Part shown: positions 18,821-27,422 of the stretch, piece after piece | Layout: each line of letters starts with the position of its first letter | Numbering within the stretch: the stretch's first letter is position 1 | DNA from: DASTCZ01 sp963704455 | Lineage (GTDB): Bacteria > Acidobacteriota > Terriglobia > Acidiferrales > UBA7541 | Length of the DNA stretch: 64,000 bases | Assembly: GCA_963704455.1 (NCBI GenBank) | Contig: OY969905.1 | Span: forward strand, 2,914,001-2,978,000 | Direction: 5' to 3' | The notes under the pieces: model-generated | Database searches by the model: none | The model's input: only the letters and a program-made list of their open reading frames with translations | What the model was told of the DNA's origin: nothing | Position numbers and translations under genes: made by a program

Positions 18821-18896
18821 GGTTAGTTTGAATCGTAAGGGGAGAATGGTTCAAGTGAATTGTTGCCTAACCTCTATTATATATTACAGTGGTTAG
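18821..18896. promoter_or_regulatory. GGTTAG repeats in divergent promoter region
   Basis: GGTTAG occurs at 18821-18826 and 18891-18896 and its complement CTAACC at 18867-18872. The last two form an inverted pair 18 bp apart around an AT-rich tract (TATTATATATTA) that could be a -10 region. It lies between the divergent DUF1223 and CGNR genes, as expected for an operator of the CGNR regulator. Confidence 0.35.
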
Positions 18897-18933
18897 TGGA
18901 GAGTGAATCCAATTGATTGGAAATTGGCACTAG

Positions 18934-19587
18934 ATGAAGCACGCGCATAACGCAACCGGTGCTGCAAGCACCAGCGCCACACTGCTTGTCGGTGGCAGGT
19001 TGGCCATCGATTTTGCGAACTTGAGGTTTCCTGACGGCACCAACATAGCGCCGCACGCAACCTACCTCGCGTTTGTCGATTTCCTTGCGGCAAGCGCTGT
19101 GGTCCATGCTTCATCAAGACCTGCGCTCTTACGCCTCTGGGAGACCGCGCCGGAGGAAGCTGAGGGGTTGCTGGGCAATGCAGCGGAGTTACAGAATGCA
19201 CTGAGAATCCTGTTTGGGGCTCGGATTGATGGAGCGGAGATCGTTCCCCGTCAGGTCGAGCCGATCAACGAGATCCTTGCACACACAGAGGGGTATGACC
19301 ACCTCGAGCCATTGGCTGAGCATACCGCAGGGCGGCCGGATTGGCGGCTTGCGCTGCACGCGCGAGCGCAGGGGCTTCCCTGGCTCCTCACCGCGATTGC
19401 GCGGTCCGCGGCGGGGCTAATCGCCGAGGGTCCGCGGGCGCCGATCCGCAAGTGCGCAAATCCGGGCTGCGGACTTTTCTTCTATGACGATTCCCGCACG
19501 GGCAGGCGGCGCTGGTGCTCGATGGCGGTTTGCGGAAATCGCGCGAAAGTTGCAGCGCATTACCGCCGGGAAAAGAACAAATCGTAA
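18934..19587 (+). CDS. CGNR zinc-finger regulator with ABATE domain
   Basis: A 217-residue likely transcription regulator. The N-terminal GGRLAIDFANLRF fits the ABATE (stress-induced regulator) domain. The C-terminal zinc finger is complete: RKCANPGCGLFFYD, then RRRWCSMAVCGNR with the CGNR signature and a basic tail. Family members are thought to respond to stress or small molecules. Divergent from the DUF1223 gene, with GGTTAG repeats between them. Confidence 0.88.
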   Translation: MKHAHNATGAASTSATLLVGGRLAIDFANLRFPDGTNIAPHATYLAFVDFLAASAVVHASSRPALLRLWETAPEEAEGLLGNAAELQNALRILFGARIDGAEIVPRQVEPINEILAHTEGYDHLEPLAEHTAGRPDWRLALHARAQGLPWLLTAIARSAAGLIAEGPRAPIRKCANPGCGLFFYDDSRTGRRRWCSMAVCGNRAKVAAHYRREKNKS

Positions 19588-19612
19588 TCGCTCCCGAGCG
19601 AGACGTGCTGCT

Positions 19613-21013
19613 TCACCTCTGAGGCGAGGAGGTGGTTGTTGTCGGCGGGAAAATGAATTCAGGCGGTTGCCCTGTGGACCACGGGTCATAGTGCAAAGCG
19701 AAATTGATGCGATCCGCGATGGGCGGGTGCGAGTAAAACCAAAACACAGTCAATCGCGAAGGCGACGGCTCTTCGAGGTTTGCCTCGCCGAGCACTTGGA
19801 ACATTCTCGCGGCGGCTTGCGGTGCATCGGGAACGGCGCCGTGAATAAGTTCGAGTCCAAACACATCGGCCTGATGCTCGAAGTGGCGAGTAATGACATT
19901 TTGAAGCGGCATCAGGGCGATCTGCGCCGCATTCACCAACAGGAACAGCGCGGCCAGCGCAACCCAATCGTGTGGCGCTCGAATGCGCCAGCGGTTTCCA
20001 TATCTGCGCAGCACGGCCCCGAATATCCACGCCAGCAAAGGATATCCAATCGCCAGGCCCAATGCGCATAGCCCGATATATTGCCACGCATGATTCAGCG
20101 CGTAGTGCCCCAACTCGTGGCCGAAAGTAAAAAGCGCTCCGCTTTCATCCGTGCGGGCGAGCAGCGTATCCCAAAAGACCACGCGCTTTGAATTGCCAAT
20201 CCCCGCCACATAGGCGTTAACCCAATTCAATTTGCGGCTGGCGTTCATTTCCAGAATTTGATTCTGCGGAATAAAGACCCCGGCGCGTGCTGCGGTTTGC
20301 TGCACCTTTCGCGCGAGCGCGAAATGCGATTCCGTGAGAGGGCGGAAATCATTGAACAGCGGCTCAACAACGAACGGCTCAGCGTAAACGCCCAGAACCA
20401 TGAGCGGAATGGAAACTGCCCACGCACCCAGCCACCAGCGGCGCGGGCTTCGGCGAATCAGCGCAGAAGCGAGCCAACCAACAAATGCCAAGACGGCGAT
20501 TGAGACCGCTTCCGCTTTGATCCAATCGAGCGCCCAGGAAAACCAGCCCTGCACCGAAAGTCCATAGGAGCGCACGAGAACGTGCCCCCAAATCCGGAAT
20601 GGAAGATTCGCCGCGCTGAGGGTGAGAAGGAGAAGCGGCCAAAAAATCGCGGCCTGCACCGCGGATCGCCGGCTTACGCGTTCGGCGAAGTCGCGAAACT
20701 TCGCGGCCCAGCCAGTCCGCAGGAGAAGCAATAGGACGATTGCCTCGGTGAGGAATTCAGCGAAGAAGATTCGTCGTCCTCCGCGGGCGAGTTCAACAGC
20801 CTGCCGCTCTTTTTCAGGCGGCAGCGAATACTGCGTGATTGGCGGGGCCTCTGGCGCGACAACGTCCTGAAGAAACGCTCTGCCATTCGCTCCGCGAACA
20901 TTCATCTCGCGCCCACGCCTGGGAATCCCTGCATGAATTTGCGCAGAGGTGCAAAGTGCAATCGCCACGCCCGCGAAGCAAAGCCTTCGTCGCATTTTCT
21001 TCAGGATGTCCAT
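19613..21013 (-). CDS. M48 family zinc metalloprotease (Ste24/HtpX-like)
   Basis: A 466-residue membrane protease. The zinc site is TFGHELGHYALNH (HExxH) around residue 300, with a downstream Glu-containing helix (HFEHQADVFGLELIHG) supplying the third ligand. About six to seven hydrophobic segments precede or flank it, as in CAAX-prenyl-protease-like M48A members. The N-terminus has a signal-like segment (RRLCFAGVAIALCTSA). I chose ATG 21013 over 21061 because AAAGGGA lies just upstream. The likely role is membrane protein quality control. Confidence 0.9.
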   Translation of the reverse strand: MDILKKMRRRLCFAGVAIALCTSAQIHAGIPRRGREMNVRGANGRAFLQDVVAPEAPPITQYSLPPEKERQAVELARGGRRIFFAEFLTEAIVLLLLLRTGWAAKFRDFAERVSRRSAVQAAIFWPLLLLTLSAANLPFRIWGHVLVRSYGLSVQGWFSWALDWIKAEAVSIAVLAFVGWLASALIRRSPRRWWLGAWAVSIPLMVLGVYAEPFVVEPLFNDFRPLTESHFALARKVQQTAARAGVFIPQNQILEMNASRKLNWVNAYVAGIGNSKRVVFWDTLLARTDESGALFTFGHELGHYALNHAWQYIGLCALGLAIGYPLLAWIFGAVLRRYGNRWRIRAPHDWVALAALFLLVNAAQIALMPLQNVITRHFEHQADVFGLELIHGAVPDAPQAAARMFQVLGEANLEEPSPSRLTVFWFYSHPPIADRINFALHYDPWSTGQPPEFIFPPTTTTSSPQR

Positions 21014-21171
21014 TTTCCCTTTGCTGCCGCTCCGGCTGCGGCAGGCGGTACAGCTTATCAAATGCCCTCGGCCTTGCGATTGACGTTATTGATAGGGGGA
21101 CTGGCCTTCAGTCCAGTTGTTATTAGCGATTCCAGGGGCTAGCATTGGAGCGCTCTCATCGGGAGGGTTCT

Positions 21172-21804
21172 ATGCGTGGATTTGGCCCAATAGGCGCAAT
21201 GAATGGCATGTGGTGCAGGACGGCGATCTGCGCCTTGGCCGTGACGGCTATTGGCGCCGGCGCCGTGGCACAATCTTGGCAGGGCGAGCAGGGGCCTCCG
21301 TCGCTCGGAGCGATTGCGCGGCAGCTTCGAGCGCAGAAGCCGGCAACGCAAACGGCCAAAAAGATCTGGACGAACGATAACATCCCGAAGAATCCCTTTG
21401 GCATAAGTGTTGTCGGTCCGCCGCCCCCGCCCCCTGAAGATGCCGCCGTACGGCCAGCCGCGCCGCCCAGCACGCCTGCTGCAAAGCCGAAAACTCAGGC
21501 CGAGCTGGAGCCTGAACTCGCGCAAGAGCAGCAGAAATTGGAAACGCTTGAAAAAGAGCTGGATTTGGCGAAGCGCGACTATCTCCTTCAACAGCAAGGT
21601 TTTTACACGAATCCGATGGCAAGCCAGGACCCGCAGATACAGGCGCAACTGGCGCAGGCGCAACAGCAGATTGACGCCAAGCAACAGGACGTCGACATCG
21701 CCAAAGGCAAGGTCGCGGAGCTGCAGCGCGCGCTGGATGACGCGAAGAAGAATCCCACCGCCCCCGCGCCGCCGAAGCCGCAGGAAAACCCCTCCCAAAA
21801 CTAG
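21172..21804 (+). CDS. Secreted coiled-coil protein with Pro-rich linker
   Basis: A 210-residue protein of no recognised family. A signal peptide (to about residue 32, ...GAGAVAQS) is followed by a Pro-rich stretch at 85-110 and a long Gln/Glu/Lys-rich coiled coil from about 115 to 200, with heptad-like LETLEKELDLAKRDYLLQQQ. ATG 21172 is preceded by GGGAGGG at good spacing; a TTG at 21145 is open but has no such site. Probably periplasmic or outer-membrane associated. Single gene divergent from the M48 protease. Confidence 0.7.
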   Translation: MRGFGPIGAMNGMWCRTAICALAVTAIGAGAVAQSWQGEQGPPSLGAIARQLRAQKPATQTAKKIWTNDNIPKNPFGISVVGPPPPPPEDAAVRPAAPPSTPAAKPKTQAELEPELAQEQQKLETLEKELDLAKRDYLLQQQGFYTNPMASQDPQIQAQLAQAQQQIDAKQQDVDIAKGKVAELQRALDDAKKNPTAPAPPKPQENPSQN

Positions 21805-21884
21805 TTTTGTACGGGTTTGAACCGCCTCAGGATCCGGTTGTTTCACAGCCCGCAACAGGCCCACTACTAATTGTGTGTTTTTTC

Positions 21885-21913
21885 TTGACACACCTACGAC
21901 GCTGCCGCACAAT
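21885..21913 (+). promoter_or_regulatory. Promoter for the small zinc-ribbon gene
   Basis: TTGACA at 21885-21890, a 17-bp spacer and CACAAT at 21908-21913. A start near 21920 would leave a leader of about 120 nt before the GTG at 22043. Confidence 0.4.
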
Positions 21914-22042
21914 CCGGCAAACTTTTCCACGTCCTTCGCCAAACGGCCTCTGCGTTGGGTGAAGGGCACAGGGGAGAATCGGGTCCTGCCGCGAACGTGC
22001 TTTGCGTTCCGCAGGGGCCAATGGAAAAGTTCGGGGGGTACC

Positions 22043-22249
22043 GTGCAGTATCTACCGGGCTGGACCGTTCAATGCATTAATCCGGAATGCCTGGCGCGCG
22101 GCCAGTGGCTCCGGGTGGACCAGATGCATTCTGAGCTTTGCACCAACTGCGGAGCGCCGCTCCATCGCGTGCCGCCTCCGCTGGGGCCGCGGTTGCGGCT
22201 GCGGCCGCGGACCTTGGGGTCGTACAGGCCGTCTGGCCGCCCGAGGTAA
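22043..22249 (+). CDS. Small zinc-ribbon protein
   Basis: A 68-residue protein beginning with GTG after a CGGGGGG ribosome-binding site at 22032-22038. It has CINPEC and CTNCG, giving two Cys pairs about 20 residues apart (zinc ribbon), then a Pro/Arg-rich tail PPPLGPRLRLRPR. The frame is open further upstream to 21875, but the region before 22043 is not protein-like. A strong terminator follows at 22334. Short proteins with this two-CxxC layout and basic tail look familiar from Acidobacteria; function unknown. Confidence 0.6.
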   Translation: MQYLPGWTVQCINPECLARGQWLRVDQMHSELCTNCGAPLHRVPPPLGPRLRLRPRTLGSYRPSGRPR

Positions 22250-22333
22250 ATGGCGGCGGGGGAAACGCCCTGCGCGGCGCGAAGCTGGAAGAATCGTCTT
22301 TGTAAGAAGTCCCTGCAGCGAACGCCTGCTGAC

Positions 22334-22372
22334 GCAAACGGCCTCCGGCTCACCGGAGGCCGTTTGCTTTTT
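22334..22372 (+). terminator. Intrinsic terminator
   Basis: A perfect 15-bp stem (GCAAACGGCCTCCGG at 22334-22348 and its complement at 22353-22367) with a 4-nt loop, followed by TTTTT. It ends transcription of the zinc-ribbon gene before the convergent LOG-family gene. Confidence 0.85.
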
Positions 22373-22402
22373 GACCCAGCGTGATTCGGAGAAGTCCCGC
22401 AA

Positions 22403-23251
22403 CTATTCGTGCAAGTCCGTGTCGAGCTTCATGTGGTACTGCTCGAGGACGCCGCGAACCTGGTCAAATGCGTCTTCGACGGAATCGGCGAATCGCAAAA
22501 GGCCATACTCGCGCGCATTAATCGTGCCGCTCCGCAACATCTCGCGCCAGTTCAGCACGCGATCCCAGTACCGGCGGCCGTAAATCAAAACAAGATTGTG
22601 CTCGGGGAGTTTTCCGGTCTGCATCAGGGTGAGCATCTCCCAGAGTTCATCCATAGTGCCGAATCCGCCCGGGAAAACGATAAGCGCCTTGGCAAGTTGC
22701 GCGAACCAAAGTTTTCGCATGAAGAAGTAGTGGAAGTTAAAGCTCAGTTCGCGGCTGATGAACCTGTTGGGTTCCTGTTCGTGCGGCAGCTCGATGCTGA
22801 GTCCGACAGATTTGCCTCCAGCCTCCGCCGCGCCGCGGTTGGCCGCTTCCATGATGCCGGGGCCGCCGCCGGAGCAGATCACGAAGCGGCGCGGGTTGGA
22901 TCCGAGGCTCATCGCCCATGTAGTGATAATGCGCGCAAGGGCGCGCGCGTCTTCGTAATAGCGGGACATCTCCACGTGGTTGCGCGCCTCGCGGACTTCC
23001 TCGCGCGAAGCCCGCGAACGGTGCTTCTTCGCATTGCGGCGTGCGCGCGCCAGCCGCTCATCGGCGGCGGCGCGCGTGAGTATGCGCGCGGAGCCGAACA
23101 TTACGATAGTGTCGCCGATGCCTTCCTTGCGCAGCCGGGTGAGCGGGTCCAAGTATTCCGTAATAATGCGGACCGGACGGGCGGCCGTACTTTCCATAAA
23201 TCGCGAATCTTGATATGCGATCTTTACAGCGTTTGGGTATTTCTTCGGCAT
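22403..23251 (-). CDS. LOG family (TIGR00730-type) Rossmann-fold protein
   Basis: A 282-residue protein of the family often misnamed lysine decarboxylase. The diagnostic motif PGGFGTMDELWE is present (family core PGGxGTxxE), as is GGGPGIMEAANRGA for phosphate binding. Members tested in plants and bacteria act as cytokinin riboside 5'-monophosphate phosphoribohydrolases or AMP nucleosidases; the substrate here is unknown. I placed the start at ATG 23251 because GGAGATGGA immediately precedes it and MPKKYPNAVK begins conserved-looking sequence. Confidence 0.88.
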   Translation of the reverse strand: MPKKYPNAVKIAYQDSRFMESTAARPVRIITEYLDPLTRLRKEGIGDTIVMFGSARILTRAAADERLARARRNAKKHRSRASREEVREARNHVEMSRYYEDARALARIITTWAMSLGSNPRRFVICSGGGPGIMEAANRGAAEAGGKSVGLSIELPHEQEPNRFISRELSFNFHYFFMRKLWFAQLAKALIVFPGGFGTMDELWEMLTLMQTGKLPEHNLVLIYGRRYWDRVLNWREMLRSGTINAREYGLLRFADSVEDAFDQVRGVLEQYHMKLDTDLHE

Positions 23252-23376
23252 TCCATCTCCAGCGGCGAACTGTTTACGCCTCTTAAAAGAGAATCGCCAT
23301 TCTACACCGGGCGCGGCCAACGCGGCGTGACGCAGGCGCGTCCAATCCAGTACACTGAATACGGGGAGCTGTCTGG

Positions 23377-24528
23377 ATGAAGAAGCAGTCCTATCTCTGC
23401 TGCACGATGGCGGTTCTTGCCGCCACGATCGCGCTGCTCGGTGAGCAATCAAGGGCGCAGTCGCCTCCGGGGCCGATCAAACAACCCGCCGGAACGAATT
23501 CTCAGGCGGACCCAGCCAAACAAAATGGGCCGATCCGCGTACGAGTGGAGTTGGTGAGCGCGCCCGTGGTGGTTCGCAACGAAAAGGGCGAGATCGTGAT
23601 GGATCTGGAGCAGAGCAATTTCCGGCTCTTCGACAACGGCACCGAACAGAAGATCGATCACTTCGACATGGGGAGCGACCCCCTTTCCGTGGTCTTGTTG
23701 GTGGAAACCAGCACGCGTGTCGCCCCAATGCTTCCAGCAATCCAGAAATCCGGAGTCATCTTCACCCAAAACATTCTGGGCGAATTTGACGAGGGCGCCG
23801 TGATTGCGTTCGGCAGCTTCGTAAATCGCTTGCAGGATTTCACGAGCGACCGCGACAAGCTCGACAAAGTGATTGAAAACCTCCAGGACGGCGGGAGCCA
23901 GACCAAGCTCTACGACGCAATGGCTGCGGCAGTGCGCATGCTTGCGCAGCGCGCTCCGGACCGGCGGCGCGTGATCGTGGCAATTACGGAGGCGGCGGAC
24001 CGCGGGAGCGCGTCGAAGCTCGGAGGCGTGTTGCAGCAGGCGCAACTCGAAAACATCACCATTTTCACGGTTGGGCTTTCAACAACCGCCGCGGAATTTC
24101 GCACGCAACCGCAGGGCACCACGACTCCTTCGGCCACGCCTCCCGGAATAATCACGGAACCCCCGATACCGCACTATCCGCAGTCGCCTACCACTCCGGG
24201 ACTCGGGGAGCAACCGACTGGAGATTTGCTCGCGGTGGGGATCTGGGCGATTGAACACGGGGCAAACCTTTTGCGGGGGCATGCGCTGGAAGTTGCGACC
24301 ATCGCGACGGGCGGCGAGCACATCGCGACCATGCGCGACAAGGGGATTGAAGCGGGGCTCGACAAAATCGGGGGGGAGCTGCATGCACAATACACGCTCT
24401 CGTATCACCCGACTGGGACTTCGCCTTATGGCTATCACGAAATTCGCGTGGAAGTGGACCGGCCGAAAACCACGGTGCGGACGCGTCCGGGGTATTACCT
24501 GCCACAAGATGTTCCGCCAGGAAATTAG
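23377..24528 (+). CDS. Secreted VWFA-domain protein (acidobacterial type)
   Basis: A 383-residue exported protein with a signal peptide (residues 1-27). The opening RVELVSAPVVVRNEKGEIV and LEQSNFRLFDNGTEQKI read as the domain that leads TIGR03436, a VWFA-related family expanded in Acidobacteria. The VWA fold follows (VVLLVETSTRVAPML) with a degenerate MIDAS: the usual DxSxS is ETSTR. A Pro/Thr-rich insert lies at about 245-280. Probably mediates protein interactions at the cell surface. Convergent with gyrA. Confidence 0.82.
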   Translation: MKKQSYLCCTMAVLAATIALLGEQSRAQSPPGPIKQPAGTNSQADPAKQNGPIRVRVELVSAPVVVRNEKGEIVMDLEQSNFRLFDNGTEQKIDHFDMGSDPLSVVLLVETSTRVAPMLPAIQKSGVIFTQNILGEFDEGAVIAFGSFVNRLQDFTSDRDKLDKVIENLQDGGSQTKLYDAMAAAVRMLAQRAPDRRRVIVAITEAADRGSASKLGGVLQQAQLENITIFTVGLSTTAAEFRTQPQGTTTPSATPPGIITEPPIPHYPQSPTTPGLGEQPTGDLLAVGIWAIEHGANLLRGHALEVATIATGGEHIATMRDKGIEAGLDKIGGELHAQYTLSYHPTGTSPYGYHEIRVEVDRPKTTVRTRPGYYLPQDVPPGN

Positions 24529-24558
24529 CCCCGCTCGCAGCCTGCTTTCCTCAACCCA

Positions 24559-27099
24559 CTAGGCCTTCTCGGGCTCTTCTTCTTCTTCCTGAATCACAGC
24601 GGCGGCGGCGACTTCGTCGCCTTGTTCGGCGCGCAGCAGGCGGACGCCCTGCGTCGAGCGCCCTGCTTCGCGGATTTCGTTCGCGTGGACGCGGATGACC
24701 TTGCCCTGCTCGGTGATGATCATCACGTCGGATTCCTCGGTCACTTGAAGGGCCGCGACGACGGAGCCGTTTCGCTCGGTGGTCTTCAGGTTGATGACGC
24801 CCTTGCCGCCGCGCGAGGTGATGCGGTATTCGGCCAGCGGCGTGCGCTTGCCGAAACCTTTCTCGGAAACGGTGAGCATCAACGAAGTAAGCGAATCCTT
24901 GATGATTTCGCCATCGAGCGCGTCAAGATCTTCGGCCGCCTTCTTATGCTCCTTCTTGATGATCTCGAAATCGGGTTGGACGGCGTCCATGCTGACGACG
25001 TAATCGCCCTTGGCAAGATCCATGCCGTTTACGCCGCCTGCGTTGCGGCCCATCGGACGGACCTCCGTTTCGCGAAACAGGATGGCCTGGCCATTGTGGC
25101 TCGCGAGGAAGATCATTTTCTTGCCGTCGGTGAGCTTTGCGCCAATCAGCTCGTCGTCCTTATCGAGGTTGATGGCGATGATGCCTGCCGAGCGCGGGTT
25201 GGAGAAATCCACGATCGAAGTTTTCTTCACGGTGCCGTTGCGCGTGGCGAGGAAAACGTAGCGGCCTTCCTCTTCGAGGTCTGTTGACGCAACGAGCGCG
25301 GTGAGGTTTTCGCCTCCCTGGAATTTCACCAGCGACGTGATTGCGCGCCCGCGGGTGGCCGCCGCGGCCTCGGGGATTTCGTAAACCTTCAGCCAGTAGA
25401 CCCGGCCCTTCGATGTGAACAGCAGGATGTAACTGTGCGCCGAGGCAATGAAGAGGTGCTCGACGAAATCTTCGTCGCGCGTCTTCGCGCCGATGCGGCC
25501 CTTGCCGCCGCGCGACTGGTGACGGTAAACATCTACCGACGTGCGTTTCATATAGCCCGCGTGGCTGACGGTAATGGCCATGTCGGTATCGGCGATCAGG
25601 TCTTCGAGCTCGATCTCTTCGACCTTGTCCACAATCTGCGTGCGGCGCTCGTCGCCATAGGCTTTCTGGACTTCGCGGAGTTCGGTGACGATGACGCCAC
25701 GGAGCTTCTTGTCGCTCGCGAGAATCGAGCGCAACTCGGCGATGCGTTCCTGAATTTCCTTCAATTCCTGGATGATCTTTTCGCGCTCCATCTGGGTGAG
25801 GCGGTGGAGTTGAAGATCCAGGATGGCCTGCGCCTGGCGGTCGCTGAACTTCCAGCGCTCCATCAAGCCTTCCTTGGCTTCGACGGGCGACTTGGACTTG
25901 CGAATGAGCTTGATAATTTCGTCGAGGTTGTCTATGGCCTTCTTGAAGCCGAGCAAAATGTGTTCGCGCTCTTCGGCCTTGCGAAGTTCAAATTGCGTAC
26001 GGCGGCGGACGACTTCGACGCGGTGCTCGATGAAGAGCCGCAGCATGTCCAGAATAGGCAATTCGCGCGGCTGGCCCTTGACGATACTGAGCAAAATGAC
26101 GCCAAAGGATTCCTGCATCTGTGTGTGCTTGAACAGGTGGTTGAGGACAAGCTGTGATTCTTCGCCGCGCTTGATTTCAACCACGATGCGCATGCCATCG
26201 CGGTCGGATTCGTCGCGCACATCGGAGATGCCTTCGATTTTTTTCGTTTGGACGAGCTCGGCGATGCGCTCGATGAGCCTGGCCTTGTTGACCTGGAAGG
26301 GGATCTCGGTGATGACGATGCTTTCGCGGTCCTTGCCCGCCTGCTCGATGGCGGCCTTGGCGCGCATGATGAAAGAACCGCGGCCCGTCTTGTAGGCCTG
26401 CAAAATCCCTTCACGGCCCGCGATGTAGCCGCCCGTTGGGAAATCGGGGCCGGGCAGGGCTTTCATCACTTCTTTGAGCGTGGTCTCGGGCTTCTCAATC
26501 AGCATCACGGTGGCTTCAATCACTTCGCGCAAATTGTGAGGCGGAATATTCGTCGCCATGCCGACTGCGATTCCGGAAGCGCCGTTGACGAGAAGGTTCG
26601 GGCTTTTGGATGGCAGCACTGAAGGCTCTTCGCGGGTCTGGTCAAAGTTTTGGACGAAATCAACGGTCTCTTTTTCGAGGTCGGCGAGCAATTCTTCGGA
26701 AATGCGCGTAAGCCGCGCTTCGGTGTATCGCATGGCCGCGGGCGGATCGCCGTCTACGGAGCCGAAATTTCCCTGGCCGTCCACGAGCATGTAGCGCATG
26801 TTGAAGTTCTGCGCGAGGCGGACGAGCGTGGGATAGATAATGGCTTCGCCGTGCGGATGGTAATTGCCGGAAGTGTCTCCGCAAATCTTGGCGCATTTGC
26901 GGAAGCCTCGGTTCGACGCCAGGCCGAGGTCGTTCATGGCGATCAGGATGCGGCGCTGCACGGGCTTCAGGCCGTCGCGCACGTCGGGGATCGCGCGGGC
27001 CACGATTACGCTCATGGCGTAATCGAGGTACGACCGCCGCATTTCGGTTTCGATGTCTATCGGGACTAATGTTTGAAGCGGTGTCTGTTCGTCAGCCAT
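24559..27099 (-). CDS. gyrA: DNA gyrase subunit A
   Basis: The DNA-breaking subunit of gyrase, with 846 residues. The catalytic tyrosine is Tyr125 in AAMRYTEARL. The opening SYLDYAMSVIVARAIPDVRD is canonical. The C-terminal domain includes a GyrA-box-like QSRGGKG and a strongly acidic tail (EEEEEPEKA), supporting gyrase over topoisomerase IV. The quinolone region reads HPHGEAIIYPTLVR: positions matching E. coli Ser83 and Asp87 are Ala86 and Pro90. It lies downstream of gyrB on the same strand with a small ORF between. Confidence 0.97.
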   Translation of the reverse strand: MADEQTPLQTLVPIDIETEMRRSYLDYAMSVIVARAIPDVRDGLKPVQRRILIAMNDLGLASNRGFRKCAKICGDTSGNYHPHGEAIIYPTLVRLAQNFNMRYMLVDGQGNFGSVDGDPPAAMRYTEARLTRISEELLADLEKETVDFVQNFDQTREEPSVLPSKSPNLLVNGASGIAVGMATNIPPHNLREVIEATVMLIEKPETTLKEVMKALPGPDFPTGGYIAGREGILQAYKTGRGSFIMRAKAAIEQAGKDRESIVITEIPFQVNKARLIERIAELVQTKKIEGISDVRDESDRDGMRIVVEIKRGEESQLVLNHLFKHTQMQESFGVILLSIVKGQPRELPILDMLRLFIEHRVEVVRRRTQFELRKAEEREHILLGFKKAIDNLDEIIKLIRKSKSPVEAKEGLMERWKFSDRQAQAILDLQLHRLTQMEREKIIQELKEIQERIAELRSILASDKKLRGVIVTELREVQKAYGDERRTQIVDKVEEIELEDLIADTDMAITVSHAGYMKRTSVDVYRHQSRGGKGRIGAKTRDEDFVEHLFIASAHSYILLFTSKGRVYWLKVYEIPEAAAATRGRAITSLVKFQGGENLTALVASTDLEEEGRYVFLATRNGTVKKTSIVDFSNPRSAGIIAINLDKDDELIGAKLTDGKKMIFLASHNGQAILFRETEVRPMGRNAGGVNGMDLAKGDYVVSMDAVQPDFEIIKKEHKKAAEDLDALDGEIIKDSLTSLMLTVSEKGFGKRTPLAEYRITSRGGKGVINLKTTERNGSVVAALQVTEESDVMIITEQGKVIRVHANEIREAGRSTQGVRLLRAEQGDEVAAAAVIQEEEEEPEKA

Positions 27100-27147
27100 T
27101 GATCCTCGTTGTTTGTTACTCGTGATTCGTGTTGCTTCGTGCGTCCG

Positions 27148-27405
27148 TCAGTGCTTTCCTGCACGCTCCAAAACGAATGCCTTCACGGTGTCAAATGCGT
27201 CCGCGGCGTTTGTGAACCGCCGCGCGGCGAATTGCGCTTCTAGTTCCCGCAGAAACGCGTCGCGCTGGGTTTCGTTCGCGAATTCGACGCCCACGCCGCG
27301 TTCGTCGTCCGGCGTTTGCGTTGGCGTCGCCTTGAACCCGCTGCACGATAGCCCGCGCAGCCCCGGCAGCGTTGTCCAACTCAACTGATAAAAAGTACCA
27401 GCCAT
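27148..27405 (-). CDS. Small hypothetical protein between gyrB and gyrA
   Basis: An 85-residue protein without recognised domains. The C-terminal half is a charged helix (NETQRDAFLRELEAQFAARR). It begins 17 bp after the gyrB stop and ends 48 bp before gyrA on the same strand, so it would be part of a gyrB-x-gyrA operon. The ribosome-binding site is weak. Third-position GC bias looks coding, but I cannot exclude a chance frame. Confidence 0.5.
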   Translation of the reverse strand: MAGTFYQLSWTTLPGLRGLSCSGFKATPTQTPDDERGVGVEFANETQRDAFLRELEAQFAARRFTNAADAFDTVKAFVLERAGKH

Positions 27406-27422
27406 TAATTCGCCGTCGCCGA

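Noticed and set aside
24622..26157. Long plus-strand open frames over gyrA
   Set aside because: Antisense shadows (221 and 240 codons) of gyrA; no ribosome-binding sites or known domains.
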